Shown here: positions 20,901-28,411 of the stretch, in pieces
Numbering within the stretch: position 1 is the first letter of the stretch
Layout: every line of letters starts with the position of its first letter
NCBI RefSeq assembly: GCF_900142165.1
Contig: NZ_FQZY01000032.1
Location: 1-50,519, forward strand
DNA from: Hespellia stercorisuis DSM 15480
GTDB lineage: Bacteria > Bacillota > Clostridia > Lachnospirales > Lachnospiraceae
Direction of reading: 5' to 3'
DNA: 50,519 bases
Notes under the pieces: model-generated
Seen by the model: the letters and a program-made list of their open reading frames with translations, nothing else
Told to the model about the DNA's origin: nothing
The model's database searches: none
Position numbers and translations under genes: made by a program

Positions 20901-21853
20901 TAAAAGCGGTGGATTCCAAAAAAACGGAAACGACATATGTGCTGAGCGCGACAAGTGTTCAGGTACCGGCGGGAGCAAAGAATGTAAAATTTGCGGTATG
21001 GGGAGACGCGGGCGGTCAGAATGACCTGAAGTGGTACACCGCCACAAACGTAGGTACTACATACCAATATAAGCTTCCGATAAAGAATCATAAGGAAGTC
21101 GGAAAATACAATGTCCATGCATACGTCGTCCTGAAAAGCGGAGACATGCAGATCCTGGGAACTACAGGATTTACGGTGACGAATAAAATAACAGGTTCGA
21201 TAGATGTTAAAAACGTGAACGGCGACAACGGCCGTTTTACAATCGTTGCCAGCGGAGTCAGCGCAACGAGCACCGTGCAGCGGGTTCGTGCGGCGGTCTG
21301 GAGTGCCGATAACCAGTCAGATATAGGCTGGTATGATCTGGAACTGCAGTCGGACGGTACCTACCAGTGTATTGGAAATGTATCAAATCACCAATATCAT
21401 TCCGGGACATATCTTGTCCATATGTATGTGACAGGAGGAAACTGGATACAGACACACGCAGGAAGCACCAGCTTTACAATAAAGGTGCTGAGTGCTGCAG
21501 CGGTGGAGGTACAGAAATATACCTATGTTCCATATGTATATGGAGGGAAAGACACCAACGGATGGGACTGCAGCGGCTTTGTTACATGGGCACTGAACAA
21601 CTGCTTTAAGCTCAATGTCCCGTATCGCACATCACAAATGTATGCTTCAGCAGGATTTGCAATTGACAAGAACAATATGGCATCCTGGCAGCCGGGAGAT
21701 GTTCTTGTAATGTACAATTATGGTCATGTAGCTCTTTATCTTGGAGATGGAATGATCATGCACGCAGCAGATGAGGCGACGGGTACTGTGGTGGTTCCGC
21801 TTTCTTCATGGCTGAGAGCGGAAGTGGTTGCAGTCAGAAGGATCCTGAGTTAA
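17975..21853 (+). CDS. Secreted subtilisin-like protease with GBS-Bsp repeats and NlpC/P60
   Basis: Has 1292 residues and is a paralogue of the upstream gene. The signal peptide ends near residue 30 (VSAAD), followed by an acidic Val/Asp/Glu/Thr linker and the same ELGFVPGEVIVSY prodomain (about 124-204). An intact S8 protease follows: Asp258 (MLDTGVD), His311 (SHGTHVAG), Asn414 (AAGN), Ser484 (GTSMAAP). Six GBS-Bsp-like repeats have VWS/VWC motifs near 610, 710, 809, 910, 1010 and 1110. The C-terminal NlpC/P60 domain (about 1171-1292) carries Cys1199 (WDCSGF), His1251 and His1263, a peptidoglycan endopeptidase triad. The TTG start at 17975 has AAGGAG 7 nt upstream. Protease plus peptidoglycan hydrolase on one secreted protein suggests wall remodelling or maturation of surface proteins. 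Confidence 0.93.
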   Translation: MKRLKKNCKRILSLLMALTLLMANTAVVSAADLEANVPNVKAADSTVVDSEVTDDGVAGGEVPDGAVTDAQTTDTGETDAEVDPATESEVPENPVEAEDIEKPEEPETEENAEAAAERAAAPEELGFVPGEVIVSYETGVTPEQAETTAREQDGTVKDTLDTKDGTTTAVVEISEDTTVSEAVAAYTEDPSVKFATPNYLLELSEDTTQEVENQQASEAASNDAQVSDQSYLSQIQVPEAWRLIQGTQHGKTKVVMLDTGVDINHEDLKNILNLDESREVIVENGTYSLAPLQGDGYVNGVDTSPANKNSHGTHVAGIISAEANNQLGIAGVGSAGDNSAIDLVAVDIFSGKETTSMAHLLKGLEYAESIQARVINLSLGVQASGLSAESLELLQDACDSAAGAGITLVCAAGNYASGDNGSVATVPSDFESTISVISVDAANTKAGTSNYGTRKDVSAPGVNIYSTYDMSSFGTGYALKSGTSMAAPMVTAAAAFLYAADSGMTPEKVKEIVRSTATDIGTEGYDELTGAGLLNVEKAVQAVVPDQELEEPAAEPKTDQKDTADSKTAKTQSKTAEEPTVTLKASRSSAALSNFTETKDLKKITFAVWSKTNGKDDLRWYDATEISSGTYKSSLSLKNHKSNGTYYVHAYAQYRDGTKKFIKSTSFKVGKPAVSSISFTNKNVTNGKFTVKVAVTGASLIKEVRIPVWCSEDQNDIVWYKAVEQSDGTYAVNVNISKHKYHTGTYQAHVYVTDIFSTQRFGKAASTAMSVTKGTMSVAQIKSSGTYAVNVSGIHVPAGEKSVRFAVWSEDKGQDDIKWYAGKKAATGTYTCEFSLENHKSYGKYNIHAYAQSKSGEMLCVGNKTAKISVPAIGSIKIQNRNYAKGTFQVRLSGITNTSAVSKISVPVWCADNQSDIVWYTAKRQTDGTFLATVSVSKHKYHAGTYQVHAYVTDAFGTQRFAGKTTSDMNTTTTGIKAVDSKKTETTYVLSATSVQVPAGAKNVKFAVWGDAGGQNDLKWYTATNVGTTYQYKLPIKNHKEVGKYNVHAYVVLKSGDMQILGTTGFTVTNKITGSIDVKNVNGDNGRFTIVASGVSATSTVQRVRAAVWSADNQSDIGWYDLELQSDGTYQCIGNVSNHQYHSGTYLVHMYVTGGNWIQTHAGSTSFTIKVLSAAAVEVQKYTYVPYVYGGKDTNGWDCSGFVTWALNNCFKLNVPYRTSQMYASAGFAIDKNNMASWQPGDVLVMYNYGHVALYLGDGMIMHAADEATGTVVVPLSSWLRAEVVAVRRILS

Positions 21854-21870
21854 GCTGTGAAAAATGAGAA

Positions 21871-21965
21871 CAGGAAATAAGAAATAAAAGTAAGATGTAA
21901 AGACAGGAAATAAAGATAAGCAATAAAAGCAGGAAATAAGAGTAAGAAATAAAGACAGGAAATAA
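21871..21965 (+). repeat. Degenerate tandem repeat, CAGGAAATAA units
   Basis: CAGGAAATAA starts at 21871, 21904, 21930 and 21956 (spacings 33, 26, 26), interspersed with related purine-rich segments such as AGAAATAAA. One inverted copy (TTATTTCCTG, 21996-22005) lies beyond the terminator hairpin. The array is non-coding and lies between convergent genes. Confidence 0.75.
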
Positions 21966-21997
21966 AAACGGCTCCGGGAAACGCTGGAGCCGTTTTT
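21964..21997. terminator. Bidirectional terminator between convergent genes
   Basis: AAAAACGGCTCC (21964-21975) pairs perfectly with GGAGCCGTTTTT (21986-21997), with A-run and T-run on the two sides, so it can stop transcription from both strands. Pairing extends outward through the repeat units to arms of about 33 nt with one mismatch. Confidence 0.9.
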
Positions 21998-22040
21998 ATT
22001 TCCTGCCTTTATTTCTTATCCTGATTTTTTATCCAGGTCT

Positions 22041-23021
22041 TTACTTCTTGAAAAGCTTTCTTGAAAACCAGTCTTTGATATAAGAGAAAGTATATCTGAT
22101 CAGATCCCATTCAATCAGGAAATAAAAAGGAAGATGACGAAGTCTGAAAGGAACCTTTTTACACTTATGCAGGGTATTCAGGCCTTCTTTCAACCCTTCT
22201 TTATAGTCATTGCCGAACCCGATCTTACAAAAAAAGAGATATTTCACAAAATATCCAAAACTAAGTGGTAAAATATTCAAGGCTAATTGCAGAACCGGCA
22301 TGTTTTTATAGTTCAGGTAGATGCTGTTCCTTGAGGAAAGCTTTACCTTGAAGGTATTGTATTTGGAACCGCTTGAACCACTTCCGACATGGTATACAAG
22401 CGCTGTGGGACAGTACATGTTCTGGTAACCGTAGATACGGGCACGGTATCCGATGTCAATATCCTCCAGATACGCAAAATGTGCCTCGTCAAAATAACCG
22501 ATTTTTTTGAAAGCACTGCGGCGGTAGATCGCGGCACCGGCACATGCTGTAAATATAGAATCCGCTTTCGTATAATTGGACACCGGGCGGCCGATTCCGC
22601 GGCAGACGCCCCAGCCCAGAAGCGTATAGAGATCTCCGGCGCTGTCGATCAATTCAGGGTGGTACATCTGAATCATCTTGCTGCTGACAGAAAAGATGCG
22701 TTGGGAAGATTCGATGGCCTTCACCATCTCACCGACATAGTTCTTATCCACAGTGGTGTCGTTGTTCAACAGAATTACATAGGGAGTGTGGCTGTTCTGG
22801 ATGCCGACATTGACGGCCTTGCTGAAACCGTAGTTCTTATCCAGCGGAATCACTTCGATGTCAGGGTAAGACTCCGCCATGAACTCAAGGCTACCGTCGG
22901 AGGAAGCGTTATCGACAACAAGAACCTTGAACTGGCGGTAGGTCTGTTCTTTTAATGACTGAAGACAGGGCTCCATGAAATGCCTGCCGTTATAATTGGG
23001 AATAATAATTGTTACTTTCAT
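22041..23021 (-). CDS. Family 2 glycosyltransferase (rhamnosyltransferase-like)
   Basis: Has 326 residues. The GT-A domain begins at residue 3 (VTIIIPNYNG), with VVDNASSDGS at 35-44, the metal-binding NND at 86-88 (LLNNDTT) and the ED catalytic segment YLEDIDIGYR near 184-193. The C-terminal ~100 residues include a hydrophobic, amphipathic stretch (LALNILPLSFGYFVKYLFF) suggesting membrane association. It resembles WbbL/RfbF-type rhamnosyltransferases, but the sugar is not proven. GAGGTAATT precedes the ATG. The gene is alone on its strand, convergent with the protease gene and divergent from the sugar transferase. Confidence 0.92.
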   Translation of the reverse strand: MKVTIIIPNYNGRHFMEPCLQSLKEQTYRQFKVLVVDNASSDGSLEFMAESYPDIEVIPLDKNYGFSKAVNVGIQNSHTPYVILLNNDTTVDKNYVGEMVKAIESSQRIFSVSSKMIQMYHPELIDSAGDLYTLLGWGVCRGIGRPVSNYTKADSIFTACAGAAIYRRSAFKKIGYFDEAHFAYLEDIDIGYRARIYGYQNMYCPTALVYHVGSGSSGSKYNTFKVKLSSRNSIYLNYKNMPVLQLALNILPLSFGYFVKYLFFCKIGFGNDYKEGLKEGLNTLHKCKKVPFRLRHLPFYFLIEWDLIRYTFSYIKDWFSRKLFKK

Positions 23022-23053
23022 AATTACCTCTTTTGTTTTTTTATGATCTGTAA

Positions 23054-23236
23054 CATATTATAGCAAATTATGAATCTTTTGACTACAGAAATATCGCAGA
23101 GGAGCATCTGAATGCGCTGCTGATAATCCGGAATGATATGAAAAGTCTTCGCTCAAAAGAAGCGAACCTGCCGGAGAGTGGGAGTGAACAGCTCCGTTTA
23201 TATTACAAAAATGTTAAAAAGTTGTTAATAAAATAA
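23054..23236 (+). pseudogene. Possible gene remnant without a start
   Basis: An open frame of 60 codons ending at TAA 23234-23236 has coding-like composition (GAG, CTG, GCG, CGG-rich; it would read AEEHLNALLIIRNDMKSLRS in its middle). No start codon or ribosome binding site precedes it, and it overlaps the divergent promoter. It could be the decayed 3' end of an old gene or chance. Function unknown. Confidence 0.25.
23057..23085 (-). promoter_or_regulatory. Promoter of the minus-strand glycosyltransferase
   Basis: On the minus strand TAGTCA (23080-23085), 17 bp, TATAAT (23057-23062), about 35 nt before the start codon. Confidence 0.65.
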
Positions 23237-23246
23237 GTGGTAGTGC

Positions 23247-23275
23247 TTGTCCTTTTGCCATAAATATTGTATCAT
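23247..23275 (+). promoter_or_regulatory. Promoter of the sugar-transferase operon
   Basis: TTGTCC (23247-23252), 17 bp, TATCAT (23270-23275), 37 nt before the chosen start of the sugar transferase. Confidence 0.55.
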
Positions 23276-23312
23276 ATAACAGATAATGTAAATAATGGAA
23301 ATAGGTGAAATC

Positions 23313-24716
23313 ATGATTAAAGATAATCAAAAATATTTTAACAGAATACATGTCGTAATTGATGGGCTGGTCGTAGCGCTGTCATATGTGTTTGCATGGT
23401 TTATTCGATTCAGAAGCGGATTGTTTACGCTTGATCCATGGTATTTGTCCTTTGATGTCTATATGAGTGCCCTGATCTATATTGTACCGGGGTATCTTGT
23501 TCTGTATTCAATATTTCAGCTCTATACAGCGAAACGTGTGCAGGGAAGACGTCTGGAGGCATGGCACATTGTACAGGCGAATGCAATCGGGCTGCTGGTT
23601 TTTTTCATGGTACTGTATCTGACAAAACAGCAGAACTTCGCGCGTACGATGATCCTGGTGTTTTTCTGTGTCAACATTTTCGCAGAAATCTTTGTGCGTA
23701 ATTTGATACGCTATTTTCTCCGCGATATCAGAAGAAAAGGCTACAATCAGAAACATATGATTCTGGTAGGCTACAGCCGGGCAACGGAACAGTATATAGA
23801 CAGAATTATAGCAAATCCGGAGTGGGGATATTCCATAAGAGGTATTCTGGATGACCACCAGCCGAGAGGAATGGAATACAAAGGCGTAAAAGTGATCGGC
23901 AGCATCGACAATCTTCTGATTATTCTGCCCCAGAACAGGGTGGACGAGATTGCAATCACGCTGGGAATCAATGAGTATCATAAGCTTGAGTACATTGTAA
24001 ACATGTGTGAAAAATCAGGTGTGCATACAAAATTTATTCCTGATTACAACAACATCATACCGACCAAACCGTATACAGAGGACATTTTGGGTCTGCCTGT
24101 GATCAACATCCGCCATGTGCCGCTCAGTAATACGGTCAACATTGTTTTGAAACGGATTGTCGATATCTTTGGTGCGTCGGTGGCACTGATTCTGTTTTCT
24201 CCGATCATGCTTGCAACGGCAGCCGCAATTAAGATCACGGCTCCGGGTCCGCTTATCTTCAAGCAGGAGCGGGTGGGGCTGCAGAATAAGACGTTTGACA
24301 TGTATAAGTTCCGCTCCATGGTGGTGCAGAAGGAGAGTGAGGAACGGGGAGAATGGACAACCAAGAATGACCCCCGCGTGACAAAAGTAGGAAAAATTAT
24401 TCGCAAGACAAGTATTGACGAGATGCCACAACTGTTTAACGTGCTAAAAGGGGACATGAGTCTGGTGGGACCAAGGCCGGAACGCCCGCAGTTCGTTGAA
24501 AAATTTAAAGAAGAGATCCCACGCTATATGGTCAAGCACCAGGTTCGCCCGGGTCTTACCGGATGGGCACAGGTGAATGGATACCGGGGAGATACATCTA
24601 TCAGAAAAAGAATAGATTATGATCTGTATTATATTGAAAACTGGACGCTGGGATTTGATTTCAAAATCCTGTTTCTGACATTTTTTAAAGGTTTTGTAAA
24701 CAAAAATGCATATTAA
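23313..24716 (+). CDS. Polyprenyl-phosphate sugar-1-phosphate transferase (WcaJ-like)
   Basis: A priming enzyme that moves a sugar-1-phosphate from a nucleotide sugar to undecaprenyl phosphate at the membrane. It has 467 residues. About four N-terminal membrane segments are followed by a CoA-binding-like cytoplasmic domain (about 140-265). A further membrane helix precedes the catalytic bacterial sugar-transferase domain (about 270-467), with KRIVDIFGASVAL, PGPLIFKQERVG, KFRSMV, KTSIDEMPQLFNVLKGDMSL, GPRPERP and RPGLTGWAQVNGYRG all present. An upstream ATG (23295) exists, but AGGTG at 23303-23307 fits ATG 23313. It sits 19 bp before an LCP gene. It may prime the polysaccharide made by the whole window. 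Confidence 0.94.
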   Translation: MIKDNQKYFNRIHVVIDGLVVALSYVFAWFIRFRSGLFTLDPWYLSFDVYMSALIYIVPGYLVLYSIFQLYTAKRVQGRRLEAWHIVQANAIGLLVFFMVLYLTKQQNFARTMILVFFCVNIFAEIFVRNLIRYFLRDIRRKGYNQKHMILVGYSRATEQYIDRIIANPEWGYSIRGILDDHQPRGMEYKGVKVIGSIDNLLIILPQNRVDEIAITLGINEYHKLEYIVNMCEKSGVHTKFIPDYNNIIPTKPYTEDILGLPVINIRHVPLSNTVNIVLKRIVDIFGASVALILFSPIMLATAAAIKITAPGPLIFKQERVGLQNKTFDMYKFRSMVVQKESEERGEWTTKNDPRVTKVGKIIRKTSIDEMPQLFNVLKGDMSLVGPRPERPQFVEKFKEEIPRYMVKHQVRPGLTGWAQVNGYRGDTSIRKRIDYDLYYIENWTLGFDFKILFLTFFKGFVNKNAY

Positions 24717-24735
24717 TTATTAAGAGGAGTGGGTT

Positions 24736-26043
24736 ATGGCTAAAAAAAATCCGTATGCGGGAATGACGAGAGGGCAGCGCAAGATGCTGCGTAAGAGAAG
24801 AAGACGCAGAAAGATATTGATCCTGCTGGTGGAGTTGATTCTTTTACTTGTTTTGGGGACGGTGGCGTTCGGAACCGTAAAATGGAGCAAGATGAGTCAG
24901 ACAAATCTGAAGTCGGCTGATCTGGAGATGTACAAGGATACAGGTGATTTCACGAATATCGCACTGTTCGGGCTGGACTCAAGAGATGGAGAACTTGAGG
25001 GGGGCGTACAGAGTGACACGATTATGATTGCGAGTATCAATAACAAGACAAATGAATTGAATCTGGTATCTGTATACAGAGATACCCTGATGCAGCAGAC
25101 AGACGGAACATATGAGAAAGCCAACAGTGCATACTGTGAAGGCGGTGTGGCAGATGCAATCGCCATGCTGAATCGAAATCTGGATCTGGACATTGACAAA
25201 TACGTCAGTATAAACTTTAATGCGCTGATCGATGTAATCGACGCTCTGGATGGTATTGAAATCGATGTGACCGACGAGGAGATTGATTACATCAACGGCT
25301 ATGCAACCGAAATCATCAAGGTGACAGGGAAAGATACCTGGGCGGTAACACAGCCGGGCAGACAGACGCTGACCGGTGTGCAGGCGACTGCATATGCCAG
25401 AATCCGCTATACGACCGGAGATGACTACAAGCGCACGGAGAGACAGCGCCTCGTCCTGCAAAAAGTAATTGAAAAGGCACAACAGGCGGATTTTGTTACT
25501 CTGAACAAAATTGTTGATAAGGTACTTCCACAGGTGTCCACGAATCTGACTGCGACAAACCTGTTGGGGATGGCGGCTCATGCCAAGGAATACTCAATCG
25601 GCGAGATGTCAGGATTCCCATTTGACGTTACCGCATGTGATTATGTGGTTGGGCATGAGGGATCCTATGTGACAGCAATCGGTTTCGCAGACAATGTAAA
25701 ACAACTGCATAAGTATTTGTTTGGGGAACAGAATTATCAGGTGTCAGACACGGTACAGACTGTTGACGGCGATGTTATTTATCTGACAGGAATTGACCCG
25801 GCCAATTACGGAGGCGGAGAGACCGGGACGAGCGGTGGTGACGGAACCACCGGCGGTGATGGAACAGACAGCGGAACCTATGGCGGTGAAGGAGCGGACA
25901 GCGGAACCTATGACGCAGGCGGAGCGGGTGATACTTCTTACGACAGCACAGGAGATTACACGCAAAATGGAGGCGGCACAGATGCCGGCTGGCAGGATAA
26001 CACACAGAATGAGGGGTATTATGATAATTCAGCCACGTATTAA
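24736..26043 (+). CDS. LytR-CpsA-Psr (LCP) family transferase
   Basis: LCP enzymes transfer lipid-linked wall polysaccharide or teichoic acid to peptidoglycan outside the membrane. This one has 435 residues. A very basic cytoplasmic start (about 1-26, RKRRRRRK) is followed by one membrane helix (about 27-46). The LCP domain (about 72-330) has LFGLDSRDG, SDTIMIASIN, LVSVYRDT and YARIRYTTGDDYKRTERQR, the last carrying the Arg residues that bind the lipid pyrophosphate. The C-terminal ~80 residues are a low-complexity Gly/Thr/Ser/Asp/Tyr tail, probably disordered. Its last 23 nt overlap the polymerase start. RBS AGAGGAG at 24723-24729. A paralogue lies at 28412. Confidence 0.94.
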   Translation: MAKKNPYAGMTRGQRKMLRKRRRRRKILILLVELILLLVLGTVAFGTVKWSKMSQTNLKSADLEMYKDTGDFTNIALFGLDSRDGELEGGVQSDTIMIASINNKTNELNLVSVYRDTLMQQTDGTYEKANSAYCEGGVADAIAMLNRNLDLDIDKYVSINFNALIDVIDALDGIEIDVTDEEIDYINGYATEIIKVTGKDTWAVTQPGRQTLTGVQATAYARIRYTTGDDYKRTERQRLVLQKVIEKAQQADFVTLNKIVDKVLPQVSTNLTATNLLGMAAHAKEYSIGEMSGFPFDVTACDYVVGHEGSYVTAIGFADNVKQLHKYLFGEQNYQVSDTVQTVDGDVIYLTGIDPANYGGGETGTSGGDGTTGGDGTDSGTYGGEGADSGTYDAGGAGDTSYDSTGDYTQNGGGTDAGWQDNTQNEGYYDNSATY

Positions 26044-27331
26044 GTACAGCATTTATATAATTGTATATGGCATCGCATATGCGATGGCCGGGATGGGACT
26101 TCATTATGTGTCCAGCCTGGCGCTGTGTCTGCTGGCATTTTATCTGTATCTGTGTGATTTCCTGAATACACACAATCTGGTTCACCTGAGGGGGCTGCTG
26201 GCTCTGTCCTGGATAGGCGGACAGGGAATCGCCTGCCTTCAGCTGAGCAAACTGCAGACGGACTGGGAGCGCGAGACATGGCTTTGCTTTTTTCTGGTAT
26301 ATCTCTGCTTTTCGGTGGGCTATGATTTTCTGGAAAAAAAGGGAAAACATGCTCCCGTGAAAAGTGAACTTGTAATTACGAGGAGCGGGCAGCAGGCACG
26401 CAGGGTGGAATGGTGCATTGGTGTGCTGGTTGCCTGCTCAGTGATCTGCTTCGCGGTGGAGGCAGCCGTTGTGGGATTTATTCCGCTTTTCTCAGATATG
26501 CCTCATGCGTATTCTTATTTTCACATATCGGGAGTGCATTATTTTACAATCAGCTGCATACTGATACCGGGATTATCTGTGATATATGGAAGGATGACAG
26601 AGACTTTCACAAAAAAAGATGCAGTTCTGCTTCTTATCTGCAATTTCACTGCGGTTGCGATACCGATCCTATGCGTATCCAGATTTCAGCTTCTTTTTGC
26701 AGTCGGTTTTGCGGTGGTGGTGTACGTAATTATTTATGAAAAGATCACGTGGAAGATGATTGTCGGCTTTTTTGCAGTCATGATACCGGTATACGTGCTT
26801 CTTACATTTGCTAGGCATCATGATGTCAGTTATCTGAACGGTATTTTTGAGATGAAGAATGCGAAGATACCGATTTTCGTGACTCAGCCGTACATCTACG
26901 TGGCCAATAACTTCGAAAATTTCAACTGTATGGTGAAAGAACTGAGTGCACATACAATGGGGCTGCGGATGCTGTTTCCCGCATTTGCATTGACGGGAAT
27001 GAAATTTGTGTTTCCGCAGCTGGTCAATTTCCCTATTTTCATCACAAAGACAGAGTTGACGACAGTCACGATGTTCTATGATATGTACTATGATTTTGGT
27101 GTGATTGGAATGGCGGTTGTGCCGCTGATTTTAGGCGGGGTTGCTGCGAAAGTGACCGGAGTGATCCATTCCAGCAGAAATCCTGTCTCGTTTTTGTACT
27201 ATGGCCAGCTGGCAATTTATCTGGGACTGTCTTTTTTTACCACCTGGTTCAGCAATCCAACCACCTGGTTCTGGCTGATATTGACAACCATTATGTACTG
27301 GTTTGTGGAACATAAGAAGAAGGCACAGTAA
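26021..27331 (+). CDS. Wzy-like oligosaccharide repeat-unit polymerase
   Basis: A multipass membrane protein of 436 residues with about 10-12 hydrophobic segments, consistent with O-antigen/oligosaccharide repeat-unit polymerases that join lipid-linked repeat units at the outer face. The large loop near residues 270-340, with YLNGIFEMKN, TQPYIYVANNFENFN and later MFYDMYYDFGVIG, matches the pattern of that family; assignment is by topology and motif feel, not catalytic residues. The open frame extends upstream to 25793, but GAGGGG at 26011-26016 points to ATG 26021, which overlaps the LCP gene by 23 nt and implies translational coupling. No flippase (Wzx) gene is seen in the window. Confidence 0.82.
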   Translation: MIIQPRIKYSIYIIVYGIAYAMAGMGLHYVSSLALCLLAFYLYLCDFLNTHNLVHLRGLLALSWIGGQGIACLQLSKLQTDWERETWLCFFLVYLCFSVGYDFLEKKGKHAPVKSELVITRSGQQARRVEWCIGVLVACSVICFAVEAAVVGFIPLFSDMPHAYSYFHISGVHYFTISCILIPGLSVIYGRMTETFTKKDAVLLLICNFTAVAIPILCVSRFQLLFAVGFAVVVYVIIYEKITWKMIVGFFAVMIPVYVLLTFARHHDVSYLNGIFEMKNAKIPIFVTQPYIYVANNFENFNCMVKELSAHTMGLRMLFPAFALTGMKFVFPQLVNFPIFITKTELTTVTMFYDMYYDFGVIGMAVVPLILGGVAAKVTGVIHSSRNPVSFLYYGQLAIYLGLSFFTTWFSNPTTWFWLILTTIMYWFVEHKKKAQ

Positions 27332-27391
27332 AAGGAGCGCGATGGTCTGCCGGGGACGTGCAGGCCTGTAGATTAGAGGAGAGTGCAGGAT

Positions 27392-28318
27392 ATGCCGATG
27401 AATAAGAAGACAGTAGATGTAATCATACCAACCTATAAACCGGATGAAACTATAAAAAAGCTGCTGGACAGACTGTCTGTACAGACTTATCCGGTACAGA
27501 ATATATTTATCATGAACACGAGAACAGAGGTGGATCTGCCGGAGGAACTGAATCAGATGGACAACATCCGCATCATCCAGATCGAGCCAGAAGCCTTTGA
27601 CCATGGCGGGACAAGACACCGGGGAGCGAGGCTGTCGCATGCGGATCTCATACTGTTTATGACGCAGGATGCAATGCCGTATAATAAGCAGCTGGTGGAA
27701 CAGCTGGTGAAAGCATTCGAGGACGAGAAGGTCGGAGCGGCATTTGCGAGGCAGCTGCCGGATCGGGACTGCGGCGTGATCGAACGGTATACGAGGAGCT
27801 TTAATTATCCGGAGACAGGTCGGGTGAAATCAATACAGGATATAGAAGAGCTGGGAGTGAAGACTTTTTTCTGCTCAAATGTATGTGCAATCTATCGAAA
27901 AGATGTTTATGATTCACTTGGAGGATTTGAAAAGAAGACTATATTCAACGAAGATATGATTTTTGCGGGGAGAATTCTTCAGTCGGGCTGCAAAATAGCT
28001 TATGTGGCGGATGCCGAGGTGATTCATTCCCATAATTACAGCTGTATGCAGCAATTCAGACGGAATTTTGATCTTGCCGTTTCGCAGGTGGAGCATCCGG
28101 AGGTGTTTGAGGGTGTAAAATCAGAAAGCGAAGGGGTGCGTCTGGTCAGCCGGACAGCAGGATACCTGCTTAAAATCAGAAAACCCTGGCTCATTATAAA
28201 TCTGGTGATAAAGAGCGGGTTTAAGTACATGGGATATAAGCTGGGACAGAATTACAGAAAATTACCACAATGGGTTGTATTGAAATGTACGATGAATCCG
28301 AGATATTGGGCTTTTTAG
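27392..28318 (+). CDS. Family 2 glycosyltransferase
   Basis: Has 308 residues. The GT-A fold starts at about residue 8 (VDVIIPTYKP). The usual DxD position carries a TQDAMP segment (near 90), as in some rhamnosyltransferase-type GT2 enzymes. NEDMIFAGRIL supplies the second acidic pair, and a short C-terminal amphipathic region follows (KPWLIINLVIKSGFKYMGY). An AGAGGAGAG purine tract at 27374-27382 favours ATG 27392 over the GTG at 27383 that it abuts. It follows the polymerase by 60 bp and probably builds the repeat unit that enzyme joins. Sugar specificity is not readable. Confidence 0.9.
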   Translation: MPMNKKTVDVIIPTYKPDETIKKLLDRLSVQTYPVQNIFIMNTRTEVDLPEELNQMDNIRIIQIEPEAFDHGGTRHRGARLSHADLILFMTQDAMPYNKQLVEQLVKAFEDEKVGAAFARQLPDRDCGVIERYTRSFNYPETGRVKSIQDIEELGVKTFFCSNVCAIYRKDVYDSLGGFEKKTIFNEDMIFAGRILQSGCKIAYVADAEVIHSHNYSCMQQFRRNFDLAVSQVEHPEVFEGVKSESEGVRLVSRTAGYLLKIRKPWLIINLVIKSGFKYMGYKLGQNYRKLPQWVVLKCTMNPRYWAF

Positions 28319-28340
28319 CCTAAAAATCACAGTTTTTTCA

Positions 28341-28369
28341 TTGAATTATATAAGAAAATATTGTATGAT
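28341..28369 (+). promoter_or_regulatory. Promoter for the second LCP gene
   Basis: TTGAAT (28341-28346), 17 bp, TATGAT (28364-28369), 42 nt before the LCP start codon. It gives the second LCP and cohesin-like genes their own transcript. Confidence 0.7.
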
Positions 28370-28411
28370 AAGGTGTGATTTACAATGAGATATGAATGAG
28401 AAAGGGTATAT

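Noticed and set aside
21871-21965. CRISPR array
   Set aside because: The repeats are only about 10 bp, spacers are unequal and repeat-like themselves, and no cas gene is present.
22389-22955. 188-codon plus-strand frame opposite the glycosyltransferase
   Set aside because: It is the shadow of a well-supported GT2 gene with all its motifs on the minus strand.
25793-26020. N-terminal extension of the Wzy-like protein
   Set aside because: It overlaps the low-complexity tail of the LCP gene in another frame and is a shadow of its Gly/Thr repeats; ATG 26021 has its own GAGGGG site.
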